This document shows, piece after piece, positions 1 through 7,688 of a stretch of 33,826 bases of DNA; the stretch's first letter is position 1, and the number at the start of each line of letters is the position of its first letter. Source of the DNA: Lachnospiraceae bacterium (GTDB lineage Bacteria; Bacillota; Clostridia; Lachnospirales; Lachnospiraceae); NCBI GenBank assembly GCA_030524525.1, contig JAUNGI010000019.1, forward strand, positions 1 through 33,826, read 5' to 3'. The notes under the pieces were generated by a model that was not told the origin of the DNA, made no database searches, and saw only the letters and a program-made list of their open reading frames with translations. The position numbers and the translations under genes were made by a program.

Positions 1-289
1 TATTGATAACCTATAACCTCTGTTAAGAGGTCATAATTTATAGAAATTCAAATTCCAATTTTCCAGCCTGTTCTAGCACTATTGCACATTGCCATTACGG
101 AAAAAATAAGTGCTTTATATTGGTTCGTTTTTTTCAATTAACTTGCACCATGAGCTTTCTCCTTATCTGGGTTCACTCATGTGTTACACCTGCACAAGAA
201 AAGCCGCTATGACGGCAACATCCGGTCTCTTGCCGACCGCCCAAGAAGACCGCGCTCTCATCCCAAGCAGCATTCCACACAGGATGCCT
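1..289. other. gene-free left edge
   Basis: This AT-rich stretch lies downstream of the hybrid kinase gene, which is read leftwards. I see no convincing coding region: the small plus-strand frames here lack ribosome sites and recognisable protein. The only structure noted is a short terminator-like hairpin, listed separately. A gene may begin beyond the window edge. Confidence 0.5.
196..215 (-). terminator. weak terminator candidate for the hybrid kinase gene
   Basis: Read on the minus strand, GCCG and CGGC (212-215 and 203-206) pair around a six-base loop and are followed directly by TTTTCTT. The stem has only four pairs, so this is a weak candidate for the end of the solute-binding protein/kinase transcript. 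Confidence 0.25.
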
Positions 290-2932
290 CTATGCCCTGC
301 GTCCGCAGGCGCCGCTTAAAACCTGCGCCAGTGTCTCTTTCAGCTTCCGGACATCCACCGGCTTTGCCACATGCGCATTCATTCCCGCCTGCATCGCCTT
401 TTCCTTGTCCTCCGCGAATGCGTCCGCCGTCATTGCTATAATGGGAATGTCCGCAAGGGCTTTATTCGGCAGGTTACGGATCCGTCTGGCGGCTTCATAC
501 CCATCCATGTTCGGCATCTGTATATCCATAAGGATGAAGTCGTATTGTCCGGGCTCCGCATTTTGTACCTTTTCAACGGCGACCAGTCCGTCGTCCGCCG
601 TATCAATGATCATCCCGTCTTCCTGAAGAATCGCGCCGGCAATTTCCATGTTCAGCTCATTGTCCTCCACGAGCAGCACCTTTAACCCGGCAAAATCGAT
701 TGCTTCCTTTTTTTCTCCCGACTGACCCGGTGCCTCCTGCCCCGTTTCTTCCCCGCAGCAATAAGAAAGCTTCTGATACAGCTCTGTCATGAAAAGCGGC
801 TTGCTGATAAAACCGGTAATGCCCGCTTCCCTGGCTTCCTCCTCTATCTCGCTGTAATCGTAGGCAGACAGCAGGATGATGGTAATGTCATCCCCGACGA
901 TCTTGCGAATCTGCCGAGCGGTCTCGATCCCGTTCATGTCCGGCATCAGCCAGTCAATAATATATACGGCAAACCGGTCCCCAATCGTCGCCGCCTCCCG
1001 GGTACGCACCACCGCCTCTTTTCCGTAGGCAGTCCATTCCGGACGCATTCCGATCTGGCGCAGCATCGAGGAAACGCTCTGACACGCATTCAAATCATCA
1101 TCCACCACAAGGGCGCGCAGACCCTCCAGCGCGCGTATCGTGCGGGTTTCCCGGGATTCCCCGTATATTTTGAACGGCAGTGTGACAATAAACTCCGTTC
1201 CGACCCCTTCTTGGGACTCCACCTCAATGGTGCCTCCCATCATGTCAACGATGTTCTTTGTGATCGCCATGCCAAGACCCGTGCCCTGGACGCCGGAAAC
1301 CGTAGAAGATTTTGCCCGCGTGAACGGGTCAAATATGGTCTTTAAGAATTCCTGATCCATTCCGATTCCGTTATCCTTCACGCGGAATTCATAGGTTCCG
1401 TACCCGCCCGCATCACGTCTTAACTGTGAAATCCGGATGGCAATGGTGCCGCCGGGTCCTGTGTATTTTACGCTGTTCGAGACGAGGTTGAGCAGCACCT
1501 GATTCAGCCGCAGTCGATCACAGATAATATTTTCATCCTCGACGCCGACCGTATCTATGTACAGCTCCTGTTTTTTATTGTTGATATCCGACATGATGAT
1601 ATCACGAAGACTGTGCATGATATCCGGCAGATTTTCCTTGTCCTCGTTAATGGTCACTTTTCCGGATTCGATACGGCTCATATCTAGGACATCGTTGATC
1701 AGTGACAGCAGATGCCGGGAAGCGTTGTTGATCTTCCCAAGGTATTCCTGCGTTTTCACGGGATCTTCCACATATTTTGCCGCCATGCCCGTAAATCCGA
1801 TAATGGCGTTCATGGGCGTGCGGATGTCGTGGGACATATTGTTCAAAAATGTCGTTTTTGCCCGGTTCGCGGAGTGCGCCATATCAAGCGCCTGCTTTAA
1901 CTGCTCCTGGTGCTCCATCTCCTGTTTTCGTTTTTCCTTTTCCAGTTTCAATGCGGTCTGCTGTCTTCTCTGGTTCACGAACAGGGCGAACACAATGATG
2001 ACAACGACCACGATGATCGCTAAAAGCAGCATAACCAACCGCAATATTGCGCTTGTCTGTGTCTCAAAAACGGACATCGATACCGTCGTGATAAAGTACC
2101 ATGGTGTGAAATCCATGGTACTGATGACCATAAGGTTCTCCCTGCCGTCCTGCGTATATATGACGGACGTCAGCTTTTCATTGGAAATAGATGCTTGAAG
2201 CTCATCTATGGATGCATAGCCCTCGAATTCAGCCTCCTTTAGATCTTCATAAAAATTATCATAGGTCAGAAGGCTGTGGTTCTGGCTGACATTGACAATG
2301 TAATTGCCCTCCTCGTCAATCACCGAGCTGAAACCATGCGAATTGTAGCTGTCAATTTTCAGTTCCTTTTCCAGTGTTGAAATATTCAATCTGCACAAGA
2401 GCCATTCATAATGGATCCCCCCGACGTCAAAATCCAGCGGCACGCCCAGCACCAGCATTTCCCTGCGGGTCTCCGCCCACACCGTAGCGGTATCGTTGTA
2501 ACGCGCGGCAAATCGCCCCTCCTGCTCCGCGCAAAGCGCGGACAGATAATCATCCTTTGCCACAAGCCCCGAATTCCTGTACATCACGCCGTTGGAATCC
2601 ACACAGATCAGATATTCCGCCGAGCTGACATAATCCAAATGATCTTTAAGCGCCGAAATCACTTCGGAGGACTGCGTGTATTCTGCCTCCTCAATCTTTT
2701 TCCCCACCGTCTCCATCTCGGACCAGCGCAGGCTCAGACTGTTGTAAATGCTGTTCGCATCGTGCTTCACCAGCTCTTCGATGGAAGCCATGTTCGCCTC
2801 CACGATCCTGTCCCTAACTGCGGACATGATCCCGGTGAAAGAAATCGCCAGCAATACCGCACATACAATAACAATAAGATATAAGTTCCACGATCCCTTT
2901 CGTTTGGCTGGCTTCTCTTGTGTTTTAGCCAT
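290..2932 (-). CDS. hybrid sensor histidine kinase with two receiver domains
   Basis: An 880-residue membrane kinase. A membrane segment at about residues 17-38 is followed by a large extracytoplasmic sensor region of Cache-like length (about 40-290). A second membrane segment at about 296-320 and a charged coiled-coil linker lead to the kinase core. The phosphoacceptor His is H368 in SHDIRTPMNA. N, G1 and G2 ATP-binding motifs follow (NLVSNSVKYT, DNGIGM, GTGLGM). Two receiver domains come next, with likely phosphoacceptor aspartates D660 (IIDWLMPDMNG) and D803 (LMDIQMPNMDG). There is no Hpt or DNA-binding domain, so the final output is not encoded in the protein. The ATG follows a GGGAGAG ribosome site. 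The gene lies 43 bases after the solute-binding lipoprotein gene and probably shares its transcript. The ligand is unknown. Confidence 0.93.
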   Translation of the reverse strand: MAKTQEKPAKRKGSWNLYLIVIVCAVLLAISFTGIMSAVRDRIVEANMASIEELVKHDANSIYNSLSLRWSEMETVGKKIEEAEYTQSSEVISALKDHLDYVSSAEYLICVDSNGVMYRNSGLVAKDDYLSALCAEQEGRFAARYNDTATVWAETRREMLVLGVPLDFDVGGIHYEWLLCRLNISTLEKELKIDSYNSHGFSSVIDEEGNYIVNVSQNHSLLTYDNFYEDLKEAEFEGYASIDELQASISNEKLTSVIYTQDGRENLMVISTMDFTPWYFITTVSMSVFETQTSAILRLVMLLLAIIVVVVIIVFALFVNQRRQQTALKLEKEKRKQEMEHQEQLKQALDMAHSANRAKTTFLNNMSHDIRTPMNAIIGFTGMAAKYVEDPVKTQEYLGKINNASRHLLSLINDVLDMSRIESGKVTINEDKENLPDIMHSLRDIIMSDINNKKQELYIDTVGVEDENIICDRLRLNQVLLNLVSNSVKYTGPGGTIAIRISQLRRDAGGYGTYEFRVKDNGIGMDQEFLKTIFDPFTRAKSSTVSGVQGTGLGMAITKNIVDMMGGTIEVESQEGVGTEFIVTLPFKIYGESRETRTIRALEGLRALVVDDDLNACQSVSSMLRQIGMRPEWTAYGKEAVVRTREAATIGDRFAVYIIDWLMPDMNGIETARQIRKIVGDDITIILLSAYDYSEIEEEAREAGITGFISKPLFMTELYQKLSYCCGEETGQEAPGQSGEKKEAIDFAGLKVLLVEDNELNMEIAGAILQEDGMIIDTADDGLVAVEKVQNAEPGQYDFILMDIQMPNMDGYEAARRIRNLPNKALADIPIIAMTADAFAEDKEKAMQAGMNAHVAKPVDVRKLKETLAQVLSGACGRRA

Positions 2933-2975
2933 AATAAATCTCTCCCGGCAAAATAATCCTCATCCAATCGTACCA

Positions 2976-4295
2976 TCAGTCATGCAGTGTTCTTTCGGCG
3001 GATGTGATCGCAGCATTGCAGTCCGCATCCAGTCCCGCCGCGGCTTCCGCTGCGGACTCTTTTCCGGTGAGCAGCGCATGGATATGCGGCCAGAAGGCCT
3101 GTCTGACCGCTGCCCAATTCGGATTATTTGCCGTAAAATCGACGGAGCAGTCCGTGTTGGCAGAGAGCTCCTCCGCCATCGGCAGCCGGTCCTCCCAGCG
3201 TTCCGTAACGCTCTTGGAGCAGGGCATTCCACAGGAAGAATAATCCATCAGCTCCGGCGTCTCATAGATATATTTCAGGAAATCCTTTACGACCTCCGTT
3301 TTCTTTGCATCCCCATTGTCAAACGCCATAAAACCGGTAATCCAGTTACTGTTCACCCCCCTCGCATCCGCGCCGGGAAAATTGACATATCCCAGATCGA
3401 TGTTCTCCAAGGTCGATATAAGTGCGGAATTCCAGATATAAATCGCAATCTGTCCGTTTACGAACATCTGACTGCAGTCGCTGATTTCCAGGTCCTCACA
3501 GCCTTCCGGATAATATCCCTTCTCATAATTGTCCTTCAGCCACTGCAGTCCCGCGATCCCCTCCTGCGTGTTCAGATGAAAAAGTCCGTCCTCATCGAAA
3601 AAATCCGAGCCCTTGCAGCGGAGCTGAATCATCGTATGGGTGTCCCCCTGTTCATTCTTGGCGTACATCATCATCGGATAATGGTTCTCCGGCAGCTTTT
3701 GCTCCAATGTGGAGAGAATCAGCTCCCAGTCCTCCAAGCTCCAGCCCTGAATCTCTTCCTCATCGGAAATATATTCCTCAAGACCGCACTGGCGGAAGAT
3801 TTCTTTATTATAGCACATGATATTTTCCAGAGAATAAAACGGCATAAGATATGTTTTTCCGTTAGAGCCTTGAGAAAGCTCCCATGTAGTCTCACTGATA
3901 TCATCCCTAATGGAATCCGTTATGATATCGTCCAGCGGAATCGCATGTCCGTCATACATGTATCCGGAGATGGCAAAATACCCGCCGAACGTAAGATCCG
4001 GCGCGTACTCCGTGCCATAGGCATCCGGGATATTAGCAGCATACTCCGTCTGGTCGAACACATTCACTCTGCCGTTTTTCAAAGTAACATCGTATTTTTC
4101 ATACTGGGCGGCAAATTCATCCCATGCCGCCTGAATAAACTCATTGCTGACGCCACAATCCGGATATGCCGCACAGTCCACGGTCAGAATCGGGACGTTG
4201 ATATTGATCTCCACCGTCTCTTTTTTTCCTTCGCAGCCTGCAAACAATCCACAGCAGAGTACAAACGTCAGTATCAGGGCAATTTTTTTCCTCAT
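2976..4295 (-). CDS. extracellular solute-binding lipoprotein (ABC type, family 1-like)
   Basis: A 439-residue protein with a signal peptide ending in a lipobox (LFAGC, Cys about residue 20), so it should be anchored on the outer face of the membrane. Length and features such as a TFGGYFAISGYMYDGHAIPLDD stretch, an FPGADARG stretch and C-terminal helices suit carbohydrate-type solute-binding proteins of ABC importers. No permease or ATPase gene lies beside it. Its neighbour is the hybrid kinase 43 bases downstream, so it may present a ligand to that kinase rather than, or as well as, feed a transporter; this is inference. The start has an AGGAG site about nine bases upstream. A promoter and a structured leader lie at 4320-4445. 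Confidence 0.85.
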   Translation of the reverse strand: MRKKIALILTFVLCCGLFAGCEGKKETVEININVPILTVDCAAYPDCGVSNEFIQAAWDEFAAQYEKYDVTLKNGRVNVFDQTEYAANIPDAYGTEYAPDLTFGGYFAISGYMYDGHAIPLDDIITDSIRDDISETTWELSQGSNGKTYLMPFYSLENIMCYNKEIFRQCGLEEYISDEEEIQGWSLEDWELILSTLEQKLPENHYPMMMYAKNEQGDTHTMIQLRCKGSDFFDEDGLFHLNTQEGIAGLQWLKDNYEKGYYPEGCEDLEISDCSQMFVNGQIAIYIWNSALISTLENIDLGYVNFPGADARGVNSNWITGFMAFDNGDAKKTEVVKDFLKYIYETPELMDYSSCGMPCSKSVTERWEDRLPMAEELSANTDCSVDFTANNPNWAAVRQAFWPHIHALLTGKESAAEAAAGLDADCNAAITSAERTLHD

Positions 4296-4319
4296 AGCTC
4301 ACGCTCCTTTTCTTAATAT

Positions 4320-4360
4320 AAAAAGTGCACTGCTCCGCTTCCTGCCGGAACCTAGTGCGC
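4320..4360 (-). promoter_or_regulatory. terminator-like hairpin in the leader of the solute-binding protein gene
   Basis: On the minus strand GCGCACT (4360-4354) pairs with AGTGCAC (4331-4325) with one mismatch. An inner TTCC/GGAA stem (4350-4347 with 4342-4339) supports it. The outer stem is followed by five T (4324-4320). It lies between the promoter and the start codon, so it could act as an attenuator. It could also be chance pairing. No protein or ligand partner is evident. Confidence 0.4.
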
Positions 4361-4369
4361 TCTGAACAC

Positions 4370-4391
4370 GGATTGCCCGGGGCGGCAATCC
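4370..4391 (-). promoter_or_regulatory. leader hairpin
   Basis: A perfect eight-pair inverted repeat (GGATTGCC/GGCAATCC) with a six-base GC loop lies in the transcribed leader, just upstream of the terminator-like hairpin. The two could form a regulated leader, but I do not recognise a known riboswitch class. Confidence 0.45.
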
Positions 4392-4416
4392 CGTATTTGT
4401 AATACTCTTTTCCTAA

Positions 4417-4445
4417 ATTTTACCATGGAATAACCGGCACGTCAA
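4417..4445 (-). promoter_or_regulatory. sigma-A promoter of the solute-binding protein/kinase operon
   Basis: Read on the minus strand: -35 TTGACG (4445-4440), a 17-base spacer, and -10 TAAAAT (4422-4417). The predicted transcript would start near 4410, giving a leader of about 115 bases before the lipoprotein start codon. Confidence 0.65.
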
Positions 4446-4634
4446 ACACATATCCGCTTGATTTTCCGTACTTTTATCCGCAGGACCCATATTGACCTGT
4501 AACCGGAACAACCGAATTTCTACCACACAGGAAACAGATTCCATAAAAGAAAAGGACATTTCTGCTATCACCGGTTGGTAAAAAGCATCTCCGGCATACC
4601 GTCAGCTCTGTTTCAACAGGAAACGCAAAGGAGA

Positions 4635-4655
4635 ATAGCCTCCCGTCACCTCGAT
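4635..4655 (-). repeat. 21-base direct repeat, left copy (orphan 3' end of the XRE-VOC gene)
   Basis: Identical over 21 bases to 5318-5338, the last codons of the XRE-VOC gene (encoding IEVTGGY). In this copy the same frame continues through SPLRFLLKQS to a TGA at 4604-4602. That is what the VOC gene would encode if the material between the copies were removed. The pair brackets the P-loop kinase gene. Confidence 0.8.
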
Positions 4656-4666
4656 TGGTAGGCTTA

Positions 4667-5254
4667 CTATCTTAATCCATTCCCGAAAACCCACGAATAA
4701 AACATCTCTTTTGGAGGTTTTGTGTATTCATAATCGAAGCAGCAAGGAGTCGTCTCTATCATATTGATGGCTTGTTCAAGTACTTCTTCGATTGATTTGC
4801 CCGCAACATCAATTTCTACTTCGTTGATAAGAGGATCTCTCTGAATATTTTTTTCGTTCATCTTTTCCTGCAGTTCCAGATCTACAAGTCCATGACTGGG
4901 ACGATTTTTCATCTGTTCTTGAATCTGCCGCAAATCACTGCATATCAGTTTTATTGTGATAAAATCCGTTCCCTTAAACACAACAGGAATATCCGCCGTT
5001 CTTAAATCGTCGATATCAGAGGCAATTATATTTTTGTAACCAAGCCGGTGAAAACACATCAGCATTGCCACCTGATTTTCCCAGCAGGTAAGCTCTTCAA
5101 GTTCTCCGGTCATTGGCTCGTTGCCATCTCGTGAGATAAAGTCAGGTACCATATGCTGCTCTATACACGTCGTTTTATAATGCTCAAGCAGTCCGTTGGA
5201 TAAAGTAGTTTTCCCTATCCCGCTTGCCCCCGTAACAAAGATAAAGTCTTTCAT
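4667..5254 (-). CDS. P-loop AAA/nucleoside-kinase-like protein, probably inserted
   Basis: A 195-residue protein beginning MKDFIFVTGASGIGKTT, with Walker A at residues 9-16 (G9, G14, K15, T16). The rest suits small P-loop kinases or AAA-type ATPases: an IASDIDDLRT stretch, an alpha/beta pattern and a lid-like NRPSHGL region. The substrate cannot be named. The start ATG has a CGGAG site upstream. Base composition is unlike its neighbours: two sampled 60-base lines are about 40 percent GC, against about 60 percent in the adjacent XRE-VOC gene. It is bracketed by the 21-base repeats at 4635 and 5318, consistent with insertion at the 3' end of the XRE-VOC gene. No recombinase is present. Confidence 0.8.
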   Translation of the reverse strand: MKDFIFVTGASGIGKTTLSNGLLEHYKTTCIEQHMVPDFISRDGNEPMTGELEELTCWENQVAMLMCFHRLGYKNIIASDIDDLRTADIPVVFKGTDFITIKLICSDLRQIQEQMKNRPSHGLVDLELQEKMNEKNIQRDPLINEVEIDVAGKSIEEVLEQAINMIETTPCCFDYEYTKPPKEMFYSWVFGNGLR

Positions 5255-5308
5255 GCTTTATATCTCCGCAAATTGTTTGCATGCGCCGATTTTAATATAA
5301 CCGGCTTC

Positions 5309-5908
5309 CTATATGGTATAGCCTCCCGTCACCTCGATCCGATTGCCGTCCGGATCGGTAAGATGAAAATAATGATAGGTGGGATACGCTTCCAAGATCT
5401 CCGTCATCGGCCCGATCCGCAGCGCCTTCACACGCTCGTACTCCATCCGCAGATCTTCGACCCAATAGTTCTGAACAAACTTATACGGACTGTCGGGGTC
5501 GGTACGGTGCCCTATCAGATTGCTTTCATTCATCAGTGAAATACATTTGTTGTCAATATAAAATTCCACAAATTTGTTGCCGCTCCGGCAGCGGTCGCTT
5601 ACCTTGGTCTTGAGAAATTTCTCGTAGAACTCCACCGATTTTTCAAAATCTTTTACTATTAGATAAATACTTCCGAGATGCAGCGGATTTTTGTCAGCCT
5701 GCTCCTCCTCGACGTTTCTCAGCAGGATCGTGTCGGTGGAAACGTCAAACAGCTCGCTCATACGGATGATCTTGTCCACATCCGGCACCGCCCCTCCCAA
5801 CTCCCACTTGGAAACCGACTGTCTGGACACCTCCAGCATTTCCGCCAGCCGTTCCTGCGTCAGCCCCTTCTGAATGCGAAGATTTTGTATCTGCTCGCCG
5901 ATCGTCAT
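5309..5908 (-). CDS. XRE-type HTH regulator fused to a VOC (glyoxalase-like) domain
   Basis: A 199-residue fusion. Residues 1-60 are a Cro/CI-type helix-turn-helix (IGEQIQNLRIQKGLTQERLA, then VSRQSVSKWELGG). Residues about 75-199 are a vicinal-oxygen-chelate domain (LGSIYLIVKDFEKSVEFYEKF, ending DPDGNRIEVTGG). VOC domains bind metal or small ligands, so this is likely a ligand-sensing transcription factor; resistance-type VOC proteins are related in fold. The ATG at 5908 is preferred to the longer frame because GGAGG lies five bases upstream. The last codons are the 21-base repeat, and the final two residues and stop come from the sequence beyond it, so the C-terminus may have been changed by an insertion. 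Confidence 0.88.
   Translation of the reverse strand: MTIGEQIQNLRIQKGLTQERLAEMLEVSRQSVSKWELGGAVPDVDKIIRMSELFDVSTDTILLRNVEEEQADKNPLHLGSIYLIVKDFEKSVEFYEKFLKTKVSDRCRSGNKFVEFYIDNKCISLMNESNLIGHRTDPDSPYKFVQNYWVEDLRMEYERVKALRIGPMTEILEAYPTYHYFHLTDPDGNRIEVTGGYTI
5318..5338 (-). repeat. 21-base direct repeat, right copy (3' end of the XRE-VOC gene)
   Basis: Same 21 bases as 4635-4655 in the same orientation. Identity stops sharply at both ends. It lies within the last codons of the XRE-VOC coding region. Confidence 0.85.
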
Positions 5909-6049
5909 ATCTGCCTCCGTTCCGGAATCTTGCATACATTCCGCTTTCTTTTGATGCTAAGGTATCACGTTCGGCAGGATTTCTCCACCAATTTTGATTG
6001 GAAGTTCCGCAACCCGCAGTTGCGCTTTCCTTATACCCCCCGCCGTCGT

Positions 6050-6523
6050 TCAATCGTTGCTCGAGCATTTTTCCGCGTCGATGGCAAGCACCAGCATCAG
6101 CGCGCAGAGCGCATCCTGCGGATCGGAAACGTCGATCACATAGGTGTCCGTCCAGTGAAAGAGCTGCTTTGAAATATTGGCGATGCAAATTCCGTCCGGG
6201 TCCAGAATGCTGTAGTCCCAACCGAAGAAATCCCCCTCCACATACCAGCCGTTGCAGTCAATGTTGTACTTCGGCGTAAAAAAGGTAAATTCCTTGCTGA
6301 TGCAGCCGACATACTCCTCTCCGAGATAGAGCTCAAACTTCGGCAGAAAGGTAAAGACTCTTTCCTTAACCGTCCCGATCTCGTACCCTTCGGAATCGAA
6401 GATCTTCAGGCAGTGTCCCCACGAAAGCTGCCCCTTTACCGTATATACGGTTTCGCCGGACTCGTCATAAATATCGTAGCTGTCAAACCACGAAAAGAAT
6501 CTTTGCTTGAACAACAGTTTCAT
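6050..6523 (-). CDS. LURP-one-related / tubby-C2-like protein
   Basis: A 157-residue soluble protein beginning MKLLFKQRFFSWFDSYDIYD and carrying the repeating beta-strand pattern of the LURP-one-related (YxjI-like) family: F/W-rich strands, IFDSEGYEIGTVKERVF and KYNIDCNGWYVEGDFFGWDY. These proteins form a tubby-like beta barrel; bacterial members have no firm biochemical role. The start at 6523 overlaps the stop of the metallopeptidase gene by four bases (ATGA), so the two are translationally coupled. The longer upstream frame is only overlap with that gene. The family call is good and the function unknown. Confidence 0.82.
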   Translation of the reverse strand: MKLLFKQRFFSWFDSYDIYDESGETVYTVKGQLSWGHCLKIFDSEGYEIGTVKERVFTFLPKFELYLGEEYVGCISKEFTFFTPKYNIDCNGWYVEGDFFGWDYSILDPDGICIANISKQLFHWTDTYVIDVSDPQDALCALMLVLAIDAEKCSSND

Positions 6524-7611
6524 GCGTTTCTCTCCTTCCCGACCGCTCTTTCGGGAGCGCATTCCTCGTCTGTTTTCATGTAATATCCCCTGATTTCCCG
6601 ATCCGAACCGTGCTTCAATTCCAGCAGGATCGGGGTTTGATACGCCTTCCCGCTGCCGTTTTCGTTCAGACAAACAAAATGACTGCAATAGAGCCGGTCT
6701 TCCACCCGGAACATATTCATCGGGTCGTAGCCGCAGATCCATGCCTCGCAGGGCGTGTACGAGGAGCGGGCAATATGCTCGGCGATCCGCTTTTCTTTCT
6801 CCCGCATCTGCCGTTCGTATTCCCGTTCAATAAAGGCAAACTGCCGCGGCTCCGGCGCGGGGGCAGCCCCGGCGATCCGGTTCTGCGCATATGCCGTGCG
6901 ACCGTCCGAAAAATCGTTCCTGACCTCTGCGCCCAACTGTTCCAGACAGAGGAAAAACAGCGCGCCCGTATAGTAGGAAAGCTTTCTCGCATCAAACAGC
7001 AGCGCGCTCTCCCCGCGCAGCAGCTTCAAATCCTGCTCCACGGCGGACGCAAACTTTTCCGGCGCGATCGCGCGCAGCGCCTTTAAGCCGATATATTCCG
7101 CCATACCCTCGATCGTTTCGGCTTTCTGCTCCTGCTCGGCGGCGGCTGGATATTGGGCGGACCGCCGATCCCGCAGCGCCGTGAATTTTTTCAGCGCTTC
7201 CATGTCGCAGCGTTCATAGCAGTCCGCCAAAAATAGATTTTCATTGTATTTTACGGTAAAATTCTCGACGTCGCCGGGATCCTTCAGCAAAGCAAGGTCG
7301 GACGGCCAGCGCGCCTCATGCTTGGCGTTCTGGTGACAGTGGAACATCTCATGCACCAGCAAATACGCCAAAAGCTCCCTGTCTTCCAACGGATCGCTTC
7401 CATAGTCCCAGATGGCGATAAATTCCCCCTCAAACTCGATGGAGGTATTTCCCCGGAACTCCTCCCGATACGGCATTCGTCTGCCGTCCAAGCAGATTTC
7501 CCGGCTGTCGTAAAGCGCAAAGCGATACGGGTGAAAGCCCTCAAACAGCGCGTTGAAATCCAGTGCGGAAAGGATCTCTTCCACCCGCGCCGCGACTTCC
7601 TGCAGATTCAT
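6520..7611 (-). CDS. predicted zinc metallopeptidase (HExxH), uncharacterised
   Basis: A 363-residue protein without a signal peptide. It carries HEMFH (H87, E88, H91) and, about 80 residues later, ETIEGMAEYIGLKA. There E168 or E172 could be the third zinc ligand, the gluzincin arrangement. The N-terminal part has aromatic-rich strands and the C-terminal part a long charged helix near EREYERQMREKEKR. I cannot place it in a named peptidase family. The ATG at 7611 has a GGGGGG-type site nine bases upstream, which rules out the longer frame. Its stop overlaps the LURP-like gene start, suggesting that the two proteins work together. Confidence 0.72.
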   Translation of the reverse strand: MNLQEVAARVEEILSALDFNALFEGFHPYRFALYDSREICLDGRRMPYREEFRGNTSIEFEGEFIAIWDYGSDPLEDRELLAYLLVHEMFHCHQNAKHEARWPSDLALLKDPGDVENFTVKYNENLFLADCYERCDMEALKKFTALRDRRSAQYPAAAEQEQKAETIEGMAEYIGLKALRAIAPEKFASAVEQDLKLLRGESALLFDARKLSYYTGALFFLCLEQLGAEVRNDFSDGRTAYAQNRIAGAAPAPEPRQFAFIEREYERQMREKEKRIAEHIARSSYTPCEAWICGYDPMNMFRVEDRLYCSHFVCLNENGSGKAYQTPILLELKHGSDREIRGYYMKTDEECAPERAVGKERNA

Positions 7612-7688
7612 CCTTTGTCCCCCCTGACGGTCATTTTCTCCGCCTTCATTATACATGGCAAAGGCGCGGCACGCAAGGAGGAATCCCG

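Larger units (their letters stand above)
4296..4666. other. intergenic region of 371 bases
   Basis: No gene is seen here. The left part holds the leader and promoter of the solute-binding protein gene. The right part holds one copy of the 21-base repeat (4635-4655) and the short reading-frame tail attached to it. 4446-4600 shows nothing recognisable. Confidence 0.6.

Noticed and set aside
2748-4316. 522-residue plus-strand reading frame
   Set aside because: Antisense of the solute-binding lipoprotein gene, which has a signal peptide, lipobox and promoter.
5936-6049. remnant gene between the XRE-VOC and LURP-like genes
   Set aside because: Only a small CGCAAC/GTTGCG hairpin is visible; the frames crossing here are shadows of the neighbouring genes.
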